Shown here: positions 16,695-25,114 of the stretch, piece after piece
How the letters are laid out: every line of letters starts with the position of its first letter
Position numbering within the stretch: position 1 is the first letter of the stretch
Origin: Pseudomonas abietaniphila
GTDB taxonomy: Bacteria > Pseudomonadota > Gammaproteobacteria > Pseudomonadales > Pseudomonadaceae
Assembly: GCF_900100795.1 (NCBI RefSeq)
Contig: NZ_FNCO01000021.1
Span: 62,001-126,000, forward strand
DNA length: 64,000 bases
Direction: 5' to 3'
Notes under the pieces: model-generated
Told to the model about the DNA's origin: nothing
Seen by the model: the letters and a program-made list of their open reading frames with translations, nothing else
Databases searched by the model: none
Made by a program: the position numbers and the translations under genes

Positions 16695-17543
16695 CTATGA
16701 ACTCAGGGCGATTGCCGGTTTTGAGCTTGCGTCGGGGACCAGCGATCGAAGGAAATGGCCGGCCTCAATTTCTGCCTGGGCATTTGGGCGCATGACTGCG
16801 GCCCACCATCCACCCCACTCCTGACAGCTGATTGAATGAGTCAGGCCATGCTGCCCCTCCGCGACATGAAAACAACTGGTGTCCGCCGACCAGATCACAT
16901 GCAGGTGACAAGTGTCGATCCCCGGCTTTCCGCTCCAGTTCCAGTAATAGCCAGCCTGCTCTGGGGGGCATTGGGACCAGATCCGGCCTTGACCATCACC
17001 ATCGGCATTATGAGAAGAACTGTCAGCTGCTTTAAACGGGGAGATGATGGGCACCACCTCAGATATACGAGCAGGCGCTTTCTGAGAGGCGTCGGCGAGT
17101 GGCGTATGTAGCCAGGCAAGTAAGGAGTTTGTGTAGCCCATGAAGTTCGCAAACAGGCTGGCTGCATCAGCTGGACCTACCGCGGCCGCATAACGCATCA
17201 GAGCGCGTGTCTGGGCCAATGGCTGCTTGGCGAGCACCGATCGAATGAAATCCAATTCTGAAGGGGTAAATGAGTAGCTGTCTGCCCCTGCGCCGATGTC
17301 GGAGGGGATTCGCAACCCGAGCGCCGGCCATTGGCGCATGACGCGATCAACCTCTTCATCAAGCGCTGTACCGCTGAGAAGCTGACCTAACCCTACCCTC
17401 ACCATCGGAGTGTTCGCGTTTCCTGTCCTGAGCGCTGCGCCTCGCAGGAAGAAGTAGCGTTGTGCAGCCTTGAAGATCAGAGCGCCAACATCAGGCCTGG
17501 CGCCATCGGCTTCATTGAGTTTCAAATCGAACATGTTGCCCAT
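16695..17543 (-). CDS. Hypothetical protein
   Basis: Unrecognised protein of 282 residues. The N-terminal half is helical. The C-terminal half is rich in Trp, His and Cys. GAGGAGGG precedes the ATG. It follows the Arc-like gene by 17 bases and is probably co-transcribed with it. Confidence 0.75.
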   Translation of the reverse strand: MGNMFDLKLNEADGARPDVGALIFKAAQRYFFLRGAALRTGNANTPMVRVGLGQLLSGTALDEEVDRVMRQWPALGLRIPSDIGAGADSYSFTPSELDFIRSVLAKQPLAQTRALMRYAAAVGPADAASLFANFMGYTNSLLAWLHTPLADASQKAPARISEVVPIISPFKAADSSSHNADGDGQGRIWSQCPPEQAGYYWNWSGKPGIDTCHLHVIWSADTSCFHVAEGQHGLTHSISCQEWGGWWAAVMRPNAQAEIEAGHFLRSLVPDASSKPAIALSS

Positions 17544-17560
17544 AGCGCCCTCCTCAGTCG

Positions 17561-17935
17561 TCAGGCGTTGCCAGCAAGCTTCAGTGCAGGGATTTTCAGA
17601 GCCATATCGCTGGCATTGCCTGCCAGAGCAGCAGCCAACAGTTTCTCAAGCTCGTCACGTTGCTTTTCGACATCGTCGCGTTGCTTTTCGACATCCTCAC
17701 AACGCTTCGTCATCTGCGCCAGCGCACGCAGATCCCATTCTTTGCTAACCCCAGGCGCTTGAGCTGAGACTTCATCCCCGGTCTCCTCGGCAAGAGAGCG
17801 CTCCAGACGGGCGATGATTTCAGAGTTCATGCTGCGGTGACTTTCTTTGGAGACCTCAGCGATGCGCTCGCGCATACCTTCTGGCAGGCGTACAACAAAT
17901 TTGTCAGCTGTGCGGGACGTGTAAGATTTGCTCAT
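17561..17935 (-). CDS. Arc-family ribbon-helix-helix DNA-binding protein
   Basis: A 124-residue protein. Residues about 11-50 (DKFVVRLPEGMRERI, then SMNSEIIARLERSL) match the Arc/MetJ-type ribbon-helix-helix domain with its beta-strand and two helices. Residues 75-105 form a coiled coil with a repeated DDVEKQRD unit. Such proteins repress plasmid or phage genes. It could be one candidate for reading the repeated operator-like motif in this window, but nothing here shows that. Confidence 0.85.
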   Translation of the reverse strand: MSKSYTSRTADKFVVRLPEGMRERIAEVSKESHRSMNSEIIARLERSLAEETGDEVSAQAPGVSKEWDLRALAQMTKRCEDVEKQRDDVEKQRDELEKLLAAALAGNASDMALKIPALKLAGNA

Positions 17936-17982
17936 TTCATGTGCTCAGTTCGTGCGCCAGACACTCAGCGCTAATGAATAAT

Positions 17983-18387
17983 TTAGGCTGCTCGCAGATG
18001 CCGGGCCCGATTCTCTCGATGCTGCTTCGCCTCGACCGTGATCAACGATCGAGGGTATGAAAGCAGTCGCAGCAGGCCGATTTTCTCGCCGGTGTCTGCG
18101 CAATACCCGTAAGTGCCGTCGTCAACAGCAGCGATCGCCAGCGCAATTTCGCGCAGACTCACCCCTTCGCGGTCGATCGACTGAAGGATCGTTTGGCGCT
18201 CTTGCTCAGTGAGAGCGGCGTCCACCTCATCGGGTGCTTTTTCAAGTCCGGCAAGGTCTGCGCGAAGGGTGGTGATGCGGTCCTGGGAATTCGCACGTTC
18301 GGCCTGGAGCAGATTGCGGAAAAAAGCCAGTTGATCAGCAAGCATGTAGCTCTCATCATCCTGAGCCAGCAATTCCTGTGGTGTCAT
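17983..18387 (-). CDS. DksA/TraR-family protein with degenerate zinc finger
   Basis: A 134-residue DksA-like protein that would bind RNA polymerase through the secondary channel. The coiled-coil tip motif DxxDxA is kept (Asp53, Asp56, Ala58). The C-terminal YGYCADTGEKIGLLRL block is the zinc-finger start. Of the four zinc Cys only Cys96 is kept; the others read as Thr99, Thr117 and Ala120. DksA2 of P. aeruginosa is also Cys-poor and works without zinc, so this resembles that type but is more degenerate. Confidence 0.88.
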   Translation of the reverse strand: MTPQELLAQDDESYMLADQLAFFRNLLQAERANSQDRITTLRADLAGLEKAPDEVDAALTEQERQTILQSIDREGVSLREIALAIAAVDDGTYGYCADTGEKIGLLRLLSYPRSLITVEAKQHRENRARHLRAA

Positions 18388-18532
18388 CTCACCGCCCTCA
18401 TCCAGTCAGTTTAATGGGCCATCCATGAGTGGAATAGCCCGCCGTAATGGTTTACCAGCTTGATAATACTGCCAGTATTGTGATGGTACAAGCCGATTAT
18501 GCGTACATGTTAAAGGACGGCGAAATACTCAC

Positions 18533-18562
18533 AAAAAAACCCCACCGATGGCGGTGAGGTTT
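18533..18562 (-). terminator. Rho-independent terminator
   Basis: Minus-strand AACCTCACCG / CGGTGGGGTT stem followed by T-run. It ends the gene at 18570. Confidence 0.88.
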
Positions 18563-18569
18563 GGGGGGA

Positions 18570-19079
18570 TCAGTTAACTGTGCAGCCGTGAAGGCTTCGC
18601 TTGTCCAAGTAGATATTGGTCACGTGCGAATACTGCGCGGGGTACAGCTTCGCAAAATTTGCCAGTGCCTTTCCAGGACACCCACCACCACAGCGAAACA
18701 GATGCTTGCCGATGCTACCCGGCAAGCTGTACGCGATGATAAACGCAGCATCTTCAGGGTATCGGTTGGGCTCATAATCTCGCGCCTTACCCGTAAAGCC
18801 TGCCATTTCAACAACCCATAGCAGGGTATTGAGTCGAACATCGAGCTCAACCAATGCGGCCTCGCCGACTCGTGGGAAGGTCACGTCTGACATGTCATTC
18901 GAACTTTTGGAGTGAGCGGCCTTTTCAAATGCCGTAAGGAACAGGTGAGGTAGATCACCATGCTGGACCACAGTCTTGGCCTTGTCCAAATCAAGCTCCT
19001 GATAGAAGTCTGGTGTCTGCCAGCCAGCGTTAACCTGGTTACTGAAGCTTTGAGCAATGCCGTTCGTTTCGTGTTGCAT
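18570..19079 (-). CDS. Hypothetical protein
   Basis: Unrecognised protein of 169 residues. It is soluble, with a CGGGC motif near residue 130 that could bind metal or form a disulfide. TGGAGG lies before the ATG. It lies downstream of the SprT-like gene (85 bases apart) and is probably in the same unit. Confidence 0.74.
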   Translation of the reverse strand: MQHETNGIAQSFSNQVNAGWQTPDFYQELDLDKAKTVVQHGDLPHLFLTAFEKAAHSKSSNDMSDVTFPRVGEAALVELDVRLNTLLWVVEMAGFTGKARDYEPNRYPEDAAFIIAYSLPGSIGKHLFRCGGGCPGKALANFAKLYPAQYSHVTNIYLDKRSLHGCTVN

Positions 19080-19163
19080 GATTTGCCCTCCAGAGCGTTA
19101 TAGGTACTGGGGTATGGCAAACACTCACGCATATGGAGGAGATCCCATCTGGGGCGATGTTTC

Positions 19164-20036
19164 TCAAGTACTCCCACGCAACAGCCTGACTTTGACTCCA
19201 CGAAGCTGAAAGGCTTTCGCTACCCGCTCCTGCCTTTCTGGAGCATTATCTGAGAACACGATCGCATGCGAGATCCCGGCCGGCAGCGTGTTTGGATTTG
19301 GGTGTCCTGTAACCGAGCCGATTGGGACTTTCATCTTTTTGCTGAGCATTTGCAGATCTCGAACGTTTGTGATGAGCCCGTCGGTGACAATCTGCCTTAC
19401 CTCGTGATCCGTTATCAGTTGCAACACCTTTTTGACCTGATCCGCGCCGACGGAACTCACACCTGTGCTGATGAAAAGCTTGTCGATCTGAGGTGCGGGG
19501 GCACGTACAGAGTCCACAGCCTTAACAAACTTCATCCACATACCGCATTTTTTGCACCCGTATTTACCCCCTCGTTGTGAACGGTTGTGTCTGACAGTGG
19601 ACAGGTAATGTTCAGTGCATCCGCAGGTGTATAAGAACGGTCGTTTCACAACACGGCTCGTGTCCAGCTGGTGGCATCGTTCGGGCGGCAAGTTGAAAAT
19701 GTCGACCATCACTGACTGCCATTCACGTCCGTGCGCTTTCACTGAGTCCTGGTTCCACACACTGCGCACCACATAATGGGCCACTTCGTGCGGGCAGGTA
19801 TCGCCGAGGTAATGAGCCAAGTTTTCACGAATCAGGACACGGTTGAACCGGAACCACTCCCGGACTAGAGATCCCGTCACGGGGTGAGTCTCCCGGCAGT
19901 ACATTCCAGCGGTGGTGCCAGTCAGATCAAACTTGACGGGTATCTCAGCAAATTCTCTTTGGAAATGAGCCGACGCCAGTGCAATGCACTCAGTGACTCG
20001 CGCCCTCACTGCTTTCAATTCGTCGACTACTTCCAT
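19164..20036 (-). CDS. SprT-like metalloprotease with extra C-terminal domain
   Basis: A 290-residue protein. Residues 1-170 fit the SprT/Spartan family: HEVAH zinc motif at 83-87, then a zinc ribbon with Cys138, Cys140, Cys161 and Cys164. Family members usually end there (about 160-170 residues). About 110 further residues (180-290) look like an alpha/beta, Rossmann-like domain (KLFISTGVSS, then HAIVFSD). Spartan-type proteases degrade DNA-protein crosslinks; the bacterial role is less clear. Confidence 0.85.
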   Translation of the reverse strand: MEVVDELKAVRARVTECIALASAHFQREFAEIPVKFDLTGTTAGMYCRETHPVTGSLVREWFRFNRVLIRENLAHYLGDTCPHEVAHYVVRSVWNQDSVKAHGREWQSVMVDIFNLPPERCHQLDTSRVVKRPFLYTCGCTEHYLSTVRHNRSQRGGKYGCKKCGMWMKFVKAVDSVRAPAPQIDKLFISTGVSSVGADQVKKVLQLITDHEVRQIVTDGLITNVRDLQMLSKKMKVPIGSVTGHPNPNTLPAGISHAIVFSDNAPERQERVAKAFQLRGVKVRLLRGST

Positions 20037-20090
20037 AAATGAATTTCCGTTTACGCGGGGATTGCCTAGGCCGACCTCGGCTAGCTTTGG

Positions 20091-20113
20091 TATTTATACG
20101 CGTTATGTATCAT
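20091..20113 (-). promoter_or_regulatory. Shared motif, inverted orientation
   Basis: Plus-strand GTATTTATACGCGTTATGTATC. It has the core TACGCGTTATGTAT but points away from the SprT-like gene at 20036. Read on the minus strand it still offers ACGCGTATAAAT as a -10. Orientation independence favours an operator role for the motif. Confidence 0.5.
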
Positions 20114-20251
20114 ATTTTAAGGCCTTGTTCTTTTTCAACTGCAAGCATGGCGTTCCTTCCGCCGATTGGGTGGGGCTCAGAACTATCCATCTCTCCGCTG
20201 AACGTTGATCTGCCAGGGGGTTTAAACGATGCGCTCTTCGATCTTATGAAC

Positions 20252-20279
20252 AAAAAAAACCCCAGCGAGTGGCTGGGGT
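20252..20279 (-). terminator. Rho-independent terminator
   Basis: Minus-strand ACCCCAGCC / GCTGGGGT stem followed by eight T. It ends the unit that starts at 22219 or 20723. Confidence 0.9.
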
Positions 20280-20516
20280 ATGGGTTTGGTTTCGCAAGAA
20301 TCAGTTGCGCATGCTGACGTTGATAGCGGCCACCAATATTTGGTCAGAGCGACGTATAAGCTGCTCCAGCCTGCGAATGGAACATTTTTCATTCATATAT
20401 GCAGCCCGAACCAGTCTGCCGTGCCGAGCCTGGATTCGATTAAACCGTTGAGCGTTTTTCCACGCCACATTTCAAGCGGAATGCCGCCAGGTGGAAGTGA
20501 GTTGATGGTTTCCTAG

Positions 20517-20723
20517 TTAGACGGCGCGGCTGATGCGGGCGAGCTGCACGGGCACAGTCCCCAAGCGATAGCTGTCACCAAACAAAGTCGCGCCCATGAA
20601 GCCGCGCTTGATGTCCGTTTTGCAGACGGTGCGTAGTTTCCCGTTATGGAAGACTGTATCGGCAGGGCGGATCATGTCGATGTGAGTTTCTACCGTTTTG
20701 TAGTTGGTCATGGCGGTTTCCAT
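20517..20723 (-). CDS. Small hypothetical protein
   Basis: Unrecognised 68-residue protein. AGGAGA lies seven bases before the ATG at 20723. The longer frame lacks a site. It is basic with beta-rich character. No family recognised. Confidence 0.68.
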   Translation of the reverse strand: METAMTNYKTVETHIDMIRPADTVFHNGKLRTVCKTDIKRGFMGATLFGDSYRLGTVPVQLARISRAV

Positions 20724-20804
20724 TGCAATCTCCTGAGTTGCGTTACGTATCCTCTGAGATGCTCGACATGTCCTTGTAAGCCCCAGCACATGTTGGGCAA
20801 GGCA

Positions 20805-21485
20805 TCAGCTGCTTTGGCCAGAGACCTGTATCAAGCGCTGATCAAACCTTCCCCCAGCGTTGCACGTAAGGACTTGCTTCGACTCAAACCAAGGCGTCCA
20901 GGTAATCACGGTTTGATTACCCTCTTGGCGCACTTTGCCTGGCATGAAGTCACAGCTCACAGAAATGGATTGCCCATACTGTCGGGCATCGACCCTGACC
21001 TCGTATTCGATGCCCACCTGGGGCTCCGTTTCAGAAAATGAATAGTAAAATTCAATTTTCAGCGGTTCTGCGGGAGGCTCGACTGCGTCGGTCGCTTCCG
21101 AGTCGTGGATACGTGACTCGACCCACGCACGGTCCGAAGCTGACAAACCATTGTCATGCAGCAATGCGTAGAGCACGGCGAGGGTGACCAAGCCGGATCC
21201 TGTGCTCGAACCTCCACTCTGCTGCCGTATTTTTTCAGACAGCACTGGCGACGCAGGAGGCATTGGCTTTGCTGAGCTATTCTGACTCGGGGCCGCTGTC
21301 GCAGACTGGGTTCGAGGCGATGAGGCTGCTTTGTTAACCGACCGCTGGATGCTGGGTCGAGCGACGAATGCCGCCGCCCGACTGGAGGTCACACTGCTCG
21401 TGCTACGGCCGATTGAACCAGCGTATGCATCACACACGACGCAGGACAACGTGGATACCATCAGACCAAGAATCAACCTGTTCAT
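20805..21485 (-). CDS. Exported hypothetical protein
   Basis: A 226-residue protein with a signal peptide (about 1-22, ending DAYAG). A Ser/Ala/Pro-rich low-complexity linker (25-85) follows, then a hydrophobic stretch near 98-112 and a C-terminal beta-rich domain with two Cys. The start overlaps the stop of the upstream lipoprotein gene (ATGA). The pair may act together in the envelope. Confidence 0.76.
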   Translation of the reverse strand: MNRLILGLMVSTLSCVVCDAYAGSIGRSTSSVTSSRAAAFVARPSIQRSVNKAASSPRTQSATAAPSQNSSAKPMPPASPVLSEKIRQQSGGSSTGSGLVTLAVLYALLHDNGLSASDRAWVESRIHDSEATDAVEPPAEPLKIEFYYSFSETEPQVGIEYEVRVDARQYGQSISVSCDFMPGKVRQEGNQTVITWTPWFESKQVLTCNAGGRFDQRLIQVSGQSS

Positions 21486-22219
21486 GATTGACCCTTGATG
21501 TTGCTTGCGGAAACGGTCAATACAGTCTTATCACCGGCCAGCTTCTGAATTCCCAGTATGGTTGCAGGGTCCAGCCGCTTTTCGATTTTGTCGGAGGGGT
21601 ATGCATTTGCGCATGCGGCCATACAACGCAGCGACCATAAATATGCGTTCTGGAAATCGTTGATATCACCATACATTGCAGCGAGGTCCCTGGCAGCACC
21701 CTCCTCCCCCAGCGCCCATGCCAACCCAAGGTAAGAGGCAGCACGCTGCGTGTCCTTGAGAACATATGTGCCATCTCGCAGCACCCGGCCAGCTGCACGC
21801 AAAACTAGCCTGTCATCCTTTTGGCCGGCTGACTCTCCCGCTATCGACAGCAGCCGGCTGGTGAAATCCATCTGAAAATCTTGAGCCCAGTACGGTGCTT
21901 GGAGGAACGCGAAACCGTAAGCAGCTTTGGAGCCTTGTTCAAGCGCCAGCTTCAACAGCTTCGCCTCCAGCTTGGCGGGAGGTGTCAGTTCGTCGCAGTA
22001 AGTGAAGGAGAAGAAACCTTGCTCTTTGCCGCATTGATCCTGAGCTGCCTTCGCAGCGACTTCCAGAGCAACCAATCGCTCCCAAGGCTTATCAGTGCCG
22101 GATTCGGCGACCTTTCTCGCCTCCTGTAGCTGTTTGACGGGACTTGGTGCCTGATCGCACCCGGATATGGCTGCTGCGAGGCCAGCGATGAGAAACGCTG
22201 CTGCAAACTTCAGATGCAT
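21482..22219 (-). CDS. Lipoprotein, Sel1/TPR-like
   Basis: A 245-residue protein with a lipoprotein signal peptide (lipobox ISGC, Cys near 21). The mature part is Ala-rich and helical. Segments such as AASYLGLAWALGEEGAARDLAAMY resemble Sel1/TPR repeats, although no complete repeat set is evident. CAGGAG lies upstream of the ATG. First gene of a unit with a shared-motif promoter. Confidence 0.8.
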   Translation of the reverse strand: MHLKFAAAFLIAGLAAAISGCDQAPSPVKQLQEARKVAESGTDKPWERLVALEVAAKAAQDQCGKEQGFFSFTYCDELTPPAKLEAKLLKLALEQGSKAAYGFAFLQAPYWAQDFQMDFTSRLLSIAGESAGQKDDRLVLRAAGRVLRDGTYVLKDTQRAASYLGLAWALGEEGAARDLAAMYGDINDFQNAYLWSLRCMAACANAYPSDKIEKRLDPATILGIQKLAGDKTVLTVSASNIKGQS

Positions 22220-22237
22220 GGGTAACTCCTGCGCGTA

Positions 22238-22275
22238 TATTTATACATAACACGTAAGCATACGAGGCAAATCTC
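22238..22275 (-). promoter_or_regulatory. Promoter with shared motif
   Basis: Read toward the gene, TTGCCT is followed 16 bases later by TATGTA, with TTACGTGT at the spacer end. It lies about 25 bases before the lipoprotein start. Confidence 0.7.
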
Positions 22276-22286
22276 GTTTTTCCAAT

Positions 22287-22312
22287 AAAAAACCCCGGCA
22301 TCTGCCAGGGTC
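22287..22312 (-). terminator. Rho-independent terminator
   Basis: Minus-strand ACCCTGGC / GCCGGGGT stem followed by T-run. It ends the gene at 22348. Confidence 0.9.
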
Positions 22313-22347
22313 GGGTGTACGTTTAAGTGAGGAGTGGTGGTGCAGTT

Positions 22348-22827
22348 CTACCGATGCGCGAGCAGTGCTCCAATCACGTTGTCGATCTGATCTTTAGCGG
22401 TCTGCAAGGCACGTATTGCAGCGTGCGTCGGGTCATCATCATCCTTAAGCACATCGCGAAGTTCGTTAGCCAAAAAATCAGCAAGGCTGTCGCCACGCTC
22501 TCCGACTGAGACCAGCTCGGATATACGCATTTCTCCGCCTTCGTATGCCTCATCAGCAATTTGAAGAACTTCGCTGGCGGTCAAGGTTTTGGTGCCATTG
22601 GCTGGCCGGCTGTGCGCAGGTACTGTTACAACACGAGTAGCCGAGAGGGGCTCGATGACTTTGCCCTCTGCGTGAACTGGACCATCGTGCAGGTCCCAAT
22701 CGGCATCCTGGATGGGTCGCGCAATTTTGATCCCTTCGGCGATAGCCGCTTCGGGACTGTCGGCGTTTACAGTCACAAGGATTGTGCGAGTGACGTACTG
22801 GGTGACCAATATTTCATAGGAAGCCAT
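22348..22827 (-). CDS. Hypothetical protein
   Basis: Unrecognised 159-residue protein. The start is the ATG at 22827 with AGGAGA nine bases upstream. The longer frame to 22953 runs through the previous terminator and is not used. It is acidic and helical in its C-terminal half. Single-gene unit between two terminators. Confidence 0.76.
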   Translation of the reverse strand: MASYEILVTQYVTRTILVTVNADSPEAAIAEGIKIARPIQDADWDLHDGPVHAEGKVIEPLSATRVVTVPAHSRPANGTKTLTASEVLQIADEAYEGGEMRISELVSVGERGDSLADFLANELRDVLKDDDDPTHAAIRALQTAKDQIDNVIGALLAHR

Positions 22828-22886
22828 GGGGTGTTCTCCTGAAGGAATTAACTTGCACAAGGAGATGGCCAACAGGCAGGAGTAAT

Positions 22887-22914
22887 AAAAAAACCCCAGC
22901 GAAATGCTAGGGTT
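22887..22914 (-). terminator. Rho-independent terminator
   Basis: Minus-strand AACCCTAGC / GCTGGGGTT stem followed by seven T. It ends the gene pair 23689-22944. Confidence 0.9.
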
Positions 22915-22943
22915 GGGTACAGCGTTGAATAGGCAGAAGTCCT

Positions 22944-23237
22944 TCAATACCACTTTGCAGGGATTAGCGGATCATCATCAAGCTCGAAAGCTGACGCACC
23001 GATGCCGAACCCGGCCAGAAGAATCCTCAGCAATGCTGAGTCGTCATTTGGAACATCTTGCCACCGATTGCAATTTGCCTCACCCCGCGAACTGTAGTCC
23101 TTCCACAGCCTTTCGATATCAAGCTCAAATGCCATGATACCCCCTGCGGCCAGTACAGCTCTCATTCGACGAATATCGTCCGGAAACGCAAAGGTCGCAC
23201 GCTCGTATTGAACAAATTTCATTTCCTGCTTGCTCAT
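22944..23237 (-). CDS. Hypothetical protein
   Basis: Unrecognised 97-residue protein. AAGGGGA lies before the ATG at 23237, just downstream of the stop of the previous gene. Soluble, with no motif seen. Confidence 0.72.
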   Translation of the reverse strand: MSKQEMKFVQYERATFAFPDDIRRMRAVLAAGGIMAFELDIERLWKDYSSRGEANCNRWQDVPNDDSALLRILLAGFGIGASAFELDDDPLIPAKWY

Positions 23238-23248
23238 GTCGTTTCCCC

Positions 23249-23689
23249 TTAAGCGCACTCATACCGGCCGTTGTCGTATGCATCCATAACCGCTCGCTCA
23301 GTGAGCTCACGTACTTTCACATAGCCGCTAATCATTCTACTGGTGTCGTTGAAATAGACACCAAGCAGAGGACTTTCGGGCAGCGAGTTGTCGATAAAAA
23401 CTACCCACGCCTCAATCAACTGGCCCTCCGGGGTGTACTGACGCCCGGTGTTGAACTCGATCGAGGTGATCTTTGCATCCGGCGAGTCTGGTTTGCTGAT
23501 CACGTCACCGAATTCAGCCACTAGTGCTGCGTAGTGGTCGCTTGTGCTGGCATCGCCGCGCAGCTCGTAGGTGTGACCCTCATTCTTGGCGTCCACCAGG
23601 AATACTGGCTTAGCGCAGAATCGACTGTTGCCGACATAAATCCGAGCAGCGTTTCGGAGCAGAGCAACAATCGTAGGTTTGTTTTGCAT
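23249..23689 (-). CDS. Hypothetical protein
   Basis: Unrecognised 146-residue protein. TTGGAGA precedes the ATG at 23689. The longer frame has no ribosome site. It is a mixed alpha/beta soluble protein. Paired with the 97-residue gene that follows 11 bases downstream. Confidence 0.74.
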   Translation of the reverse strand: MQNKPTIVALLRNAARIYVGNSRFCAKPVFLVDAKNEGHTYELRGDASTSDHYAALVAEFGDVISKPDSPDAKITSIEFNTGRQYTPEGQLIEAWVVFIDNSLPESPLLGVYFNDTSRMISGYVKVRELTERAVMDAYDNGRYECA

Positions 23690-23837
23690 GGTAGATCTCC
23701 AAGAGAAAGTAATCCGAGTCCTAAGTGATGAGAAACGCGCCCTCATAAGCTCGACCGAATTTCGACCCCCTGTTTTGAGTGGCACCTATGGCCGATTCAG
23801 TTCAGCCTAATCAGACCTCAACAACCACGGTCTCACT

Positions 23838-24194
23838 ATGCAGCTCAAATTCATTCTCATTGCGTCCACCCTACTGAGCGGTGCATCGTTTGCAACACAA
23901 GCCCCCGAGAAGCCGACGCTGTTTGTCTCTAATATGTCTAATGGGTTAACTGTCGACGCTGTCGAGCCATCCAGTGATGAGACGGAACATCGCGACTCGA
24001 CTGGGTGGATCGGAGAAATGCAGGCCTACGGCGTTGATAGGTTCAAATTGACCTTCAAGCAATGCGGGACTGTTGTTTTTGTCTTTGACCGTCAAGCTAA
24101 CACCTACGCTGGTATTTCAACCGGGAGGGGGCGCACCGCCTCATGCCGAATACACAACTGGGAGCGCCGGTGGACGATTGTGGGCGCTTCATAG
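23838..24194 (+). CDS. Exported hypothetical protein
   Basis: A 118-residue plus-strand protein with a signal peptide (about 1-19, ending GASFAT). The mature part is a small beta-rich domain with two Cys that could pair. No good ribosome site is seen before the ATG, so expression is less certain. It lies between minus-strand units. Confidence 0.62.
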   Translation: MQLKFILIASTLLSGASFATQAPEKPTLFVSNMSNGLTVDAVEPSSDETEHRDSTGWIGEMQAYGVDRFKLTFKQCGTVVFVFDRQANTYAGISTGRGRTASCRIHNWERRWTIVGAS

Positions 24195-24207
24195 GCCAGC
24201 ATTTGGC

Positions 24208-24245
24208 AAAAAGAAACCCCGACAGCATGAGCTGATCGGGGTTTG
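24208..24245 (-). terminator. Terminator, possibly bidirectional
   Basis: AAACCCCGA / TCGGGGTTT stem. On the minus strand it is followed by TTTCTTTTT, ending the gene at 24283. It may also slow plus-strand transcription from 23838. Confidence 0.82.
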
Positions 24246-24282
24246 ATGGTGCGTTGGCGGTGTCAGGCTGCCCTGGTTGGAT

Positions 24283-24630
24283 TCAGTGTAGCTTTCCGCC
24301 CTGGATGAGTCGTAGCGCAGATCTGATACGTGGCGGAGCTTCAGCCTTTTTCGCGGAACGAGCATTGTACTCGTCGATACGCTGGTCAGCGGCATCGAGA
24401 TACTTGCGCACTGACACGATCGCCTGTGCCCGAGTTTCGAGGTCCAAGGCCGTGGCGCGAGCACACGTCATTTTCTCAACCTCCTCGATCACCCGAAGAC
24501 TCATGATCTTCCAGTGAGCTAGCTCGTCAGCGGAACAGCAAGCATGGAAATCGCCGACCTTGCGCAGCAGACGGTCACACTCGCGGCGGAACTCAGCGAC
24601 TGGCATTTTTTTCTGGGTGGTGGTGTTCAT
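24283..24630 (-). CDS. Hypothetical helical protein
   Basis: Unrecognised protein of 115 residues, almost wholly helical and charged, with a CC pair near residue 31. AAGGAT lies ten bases before the ATG. It follows the gene at 24667 by about 37 bases. Confidence 0.72.
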   Translation of the reverse strand: MNTTTQKKMPVAEFRRECDRLLRKVGDFHACCSADELAHWKIMSLRVIEEVEKMTCARATALDLETRAQAIVSVRKYLDAADQRIDEYNARSAKKAEAPPRIRSALRLIQGGKLH

Positions 24631-24666
24631 TGGTTCAGATCCTTGGATGGATTAATAGGTAAAGTC

Positions 24667-24996
24667 TTATTCGCCGACGTCAACTGGATCATCCAGCTGT
24701 CGCTGAGCTTCCTCGGCCGCCAGCGACTCTGCGGTTTTTGCAGCATCCATAAGGGTCAATACCGGTTGCTCTGAAAATGCCGACTCATCGGCTTCTCCAT
24801 TGGTCCATGCAGGCAGAAAACCGCCTCCGTTGGGCAACTCAAAAACCATGGCCCAAACTTGTTCCGAATCTTCAGCTGGGTGTGTTGAGTAGAAGGGGCC
24901 GGCACTCTTGAAACCAACGATGGCGTCGGTGTACTGATAGGGATAATCAGGGGTGCCGGGTTGTTCAAGTACGAATTTGCGAAGGGGGGCAGTCAT
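24667..24996 (-). CDS. Hypothetical protein
   Basis: Unrecognised 109-residue protein. The ATG at 24996 is preceded by AAGGA. The longer frame to 25233 overlaps the next gene out of phase and is rejected. Acidic C-terminus. Confidence 0.7.
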   Translation of the reverse strand: MTAPLRKFVLEQPGTPDYPYQYTDAIVGFKSAGPFYSTHPAEDSEQVWAMVFELPNGGGFLPAWTNGEADESAFSEQPVLTLMDAAKTAESLAAEEAQRQLDDPVDVGE

Positions 24997-25114
24997 TAGG
25001 ATGTCCTTGAGGATCGGCCGCAGGCGAGCGGCAATCAGTTGAACTAGCCTCAAGGTATGTTTCACACCGCGTGGTAATCCCGACCGCCCGGGATCTCTGA
25101 TCAGTGCCGGCTTT

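Larger units (their letters stand above)
20037..20516. other. Gap with promoter, terminator and possible tiny ORFs
   Basis: About 480 bases without a firmly supported gene. It holds the shared-motif promoter (20091-20113) and a minus-strand terminator (20252-20279). Between the terminator and 20516 are two short minus-strand frames, 20393-20470 (25 codons) and 20301-20396 (31 codons), overlapping by ATGA. The terminator right after the second suggests expression. The first frame extends upstream without a stop to an AGGAAACCATC sequence, where a normal start codon is missing. Confidence 0.35.

Noticed and set aside
22348..22953. Longer version of the gene starting at 22953
   Set aside because: The extension crosses a terminator (22887-22914). 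The ATG at 22827 has AGGAGA.
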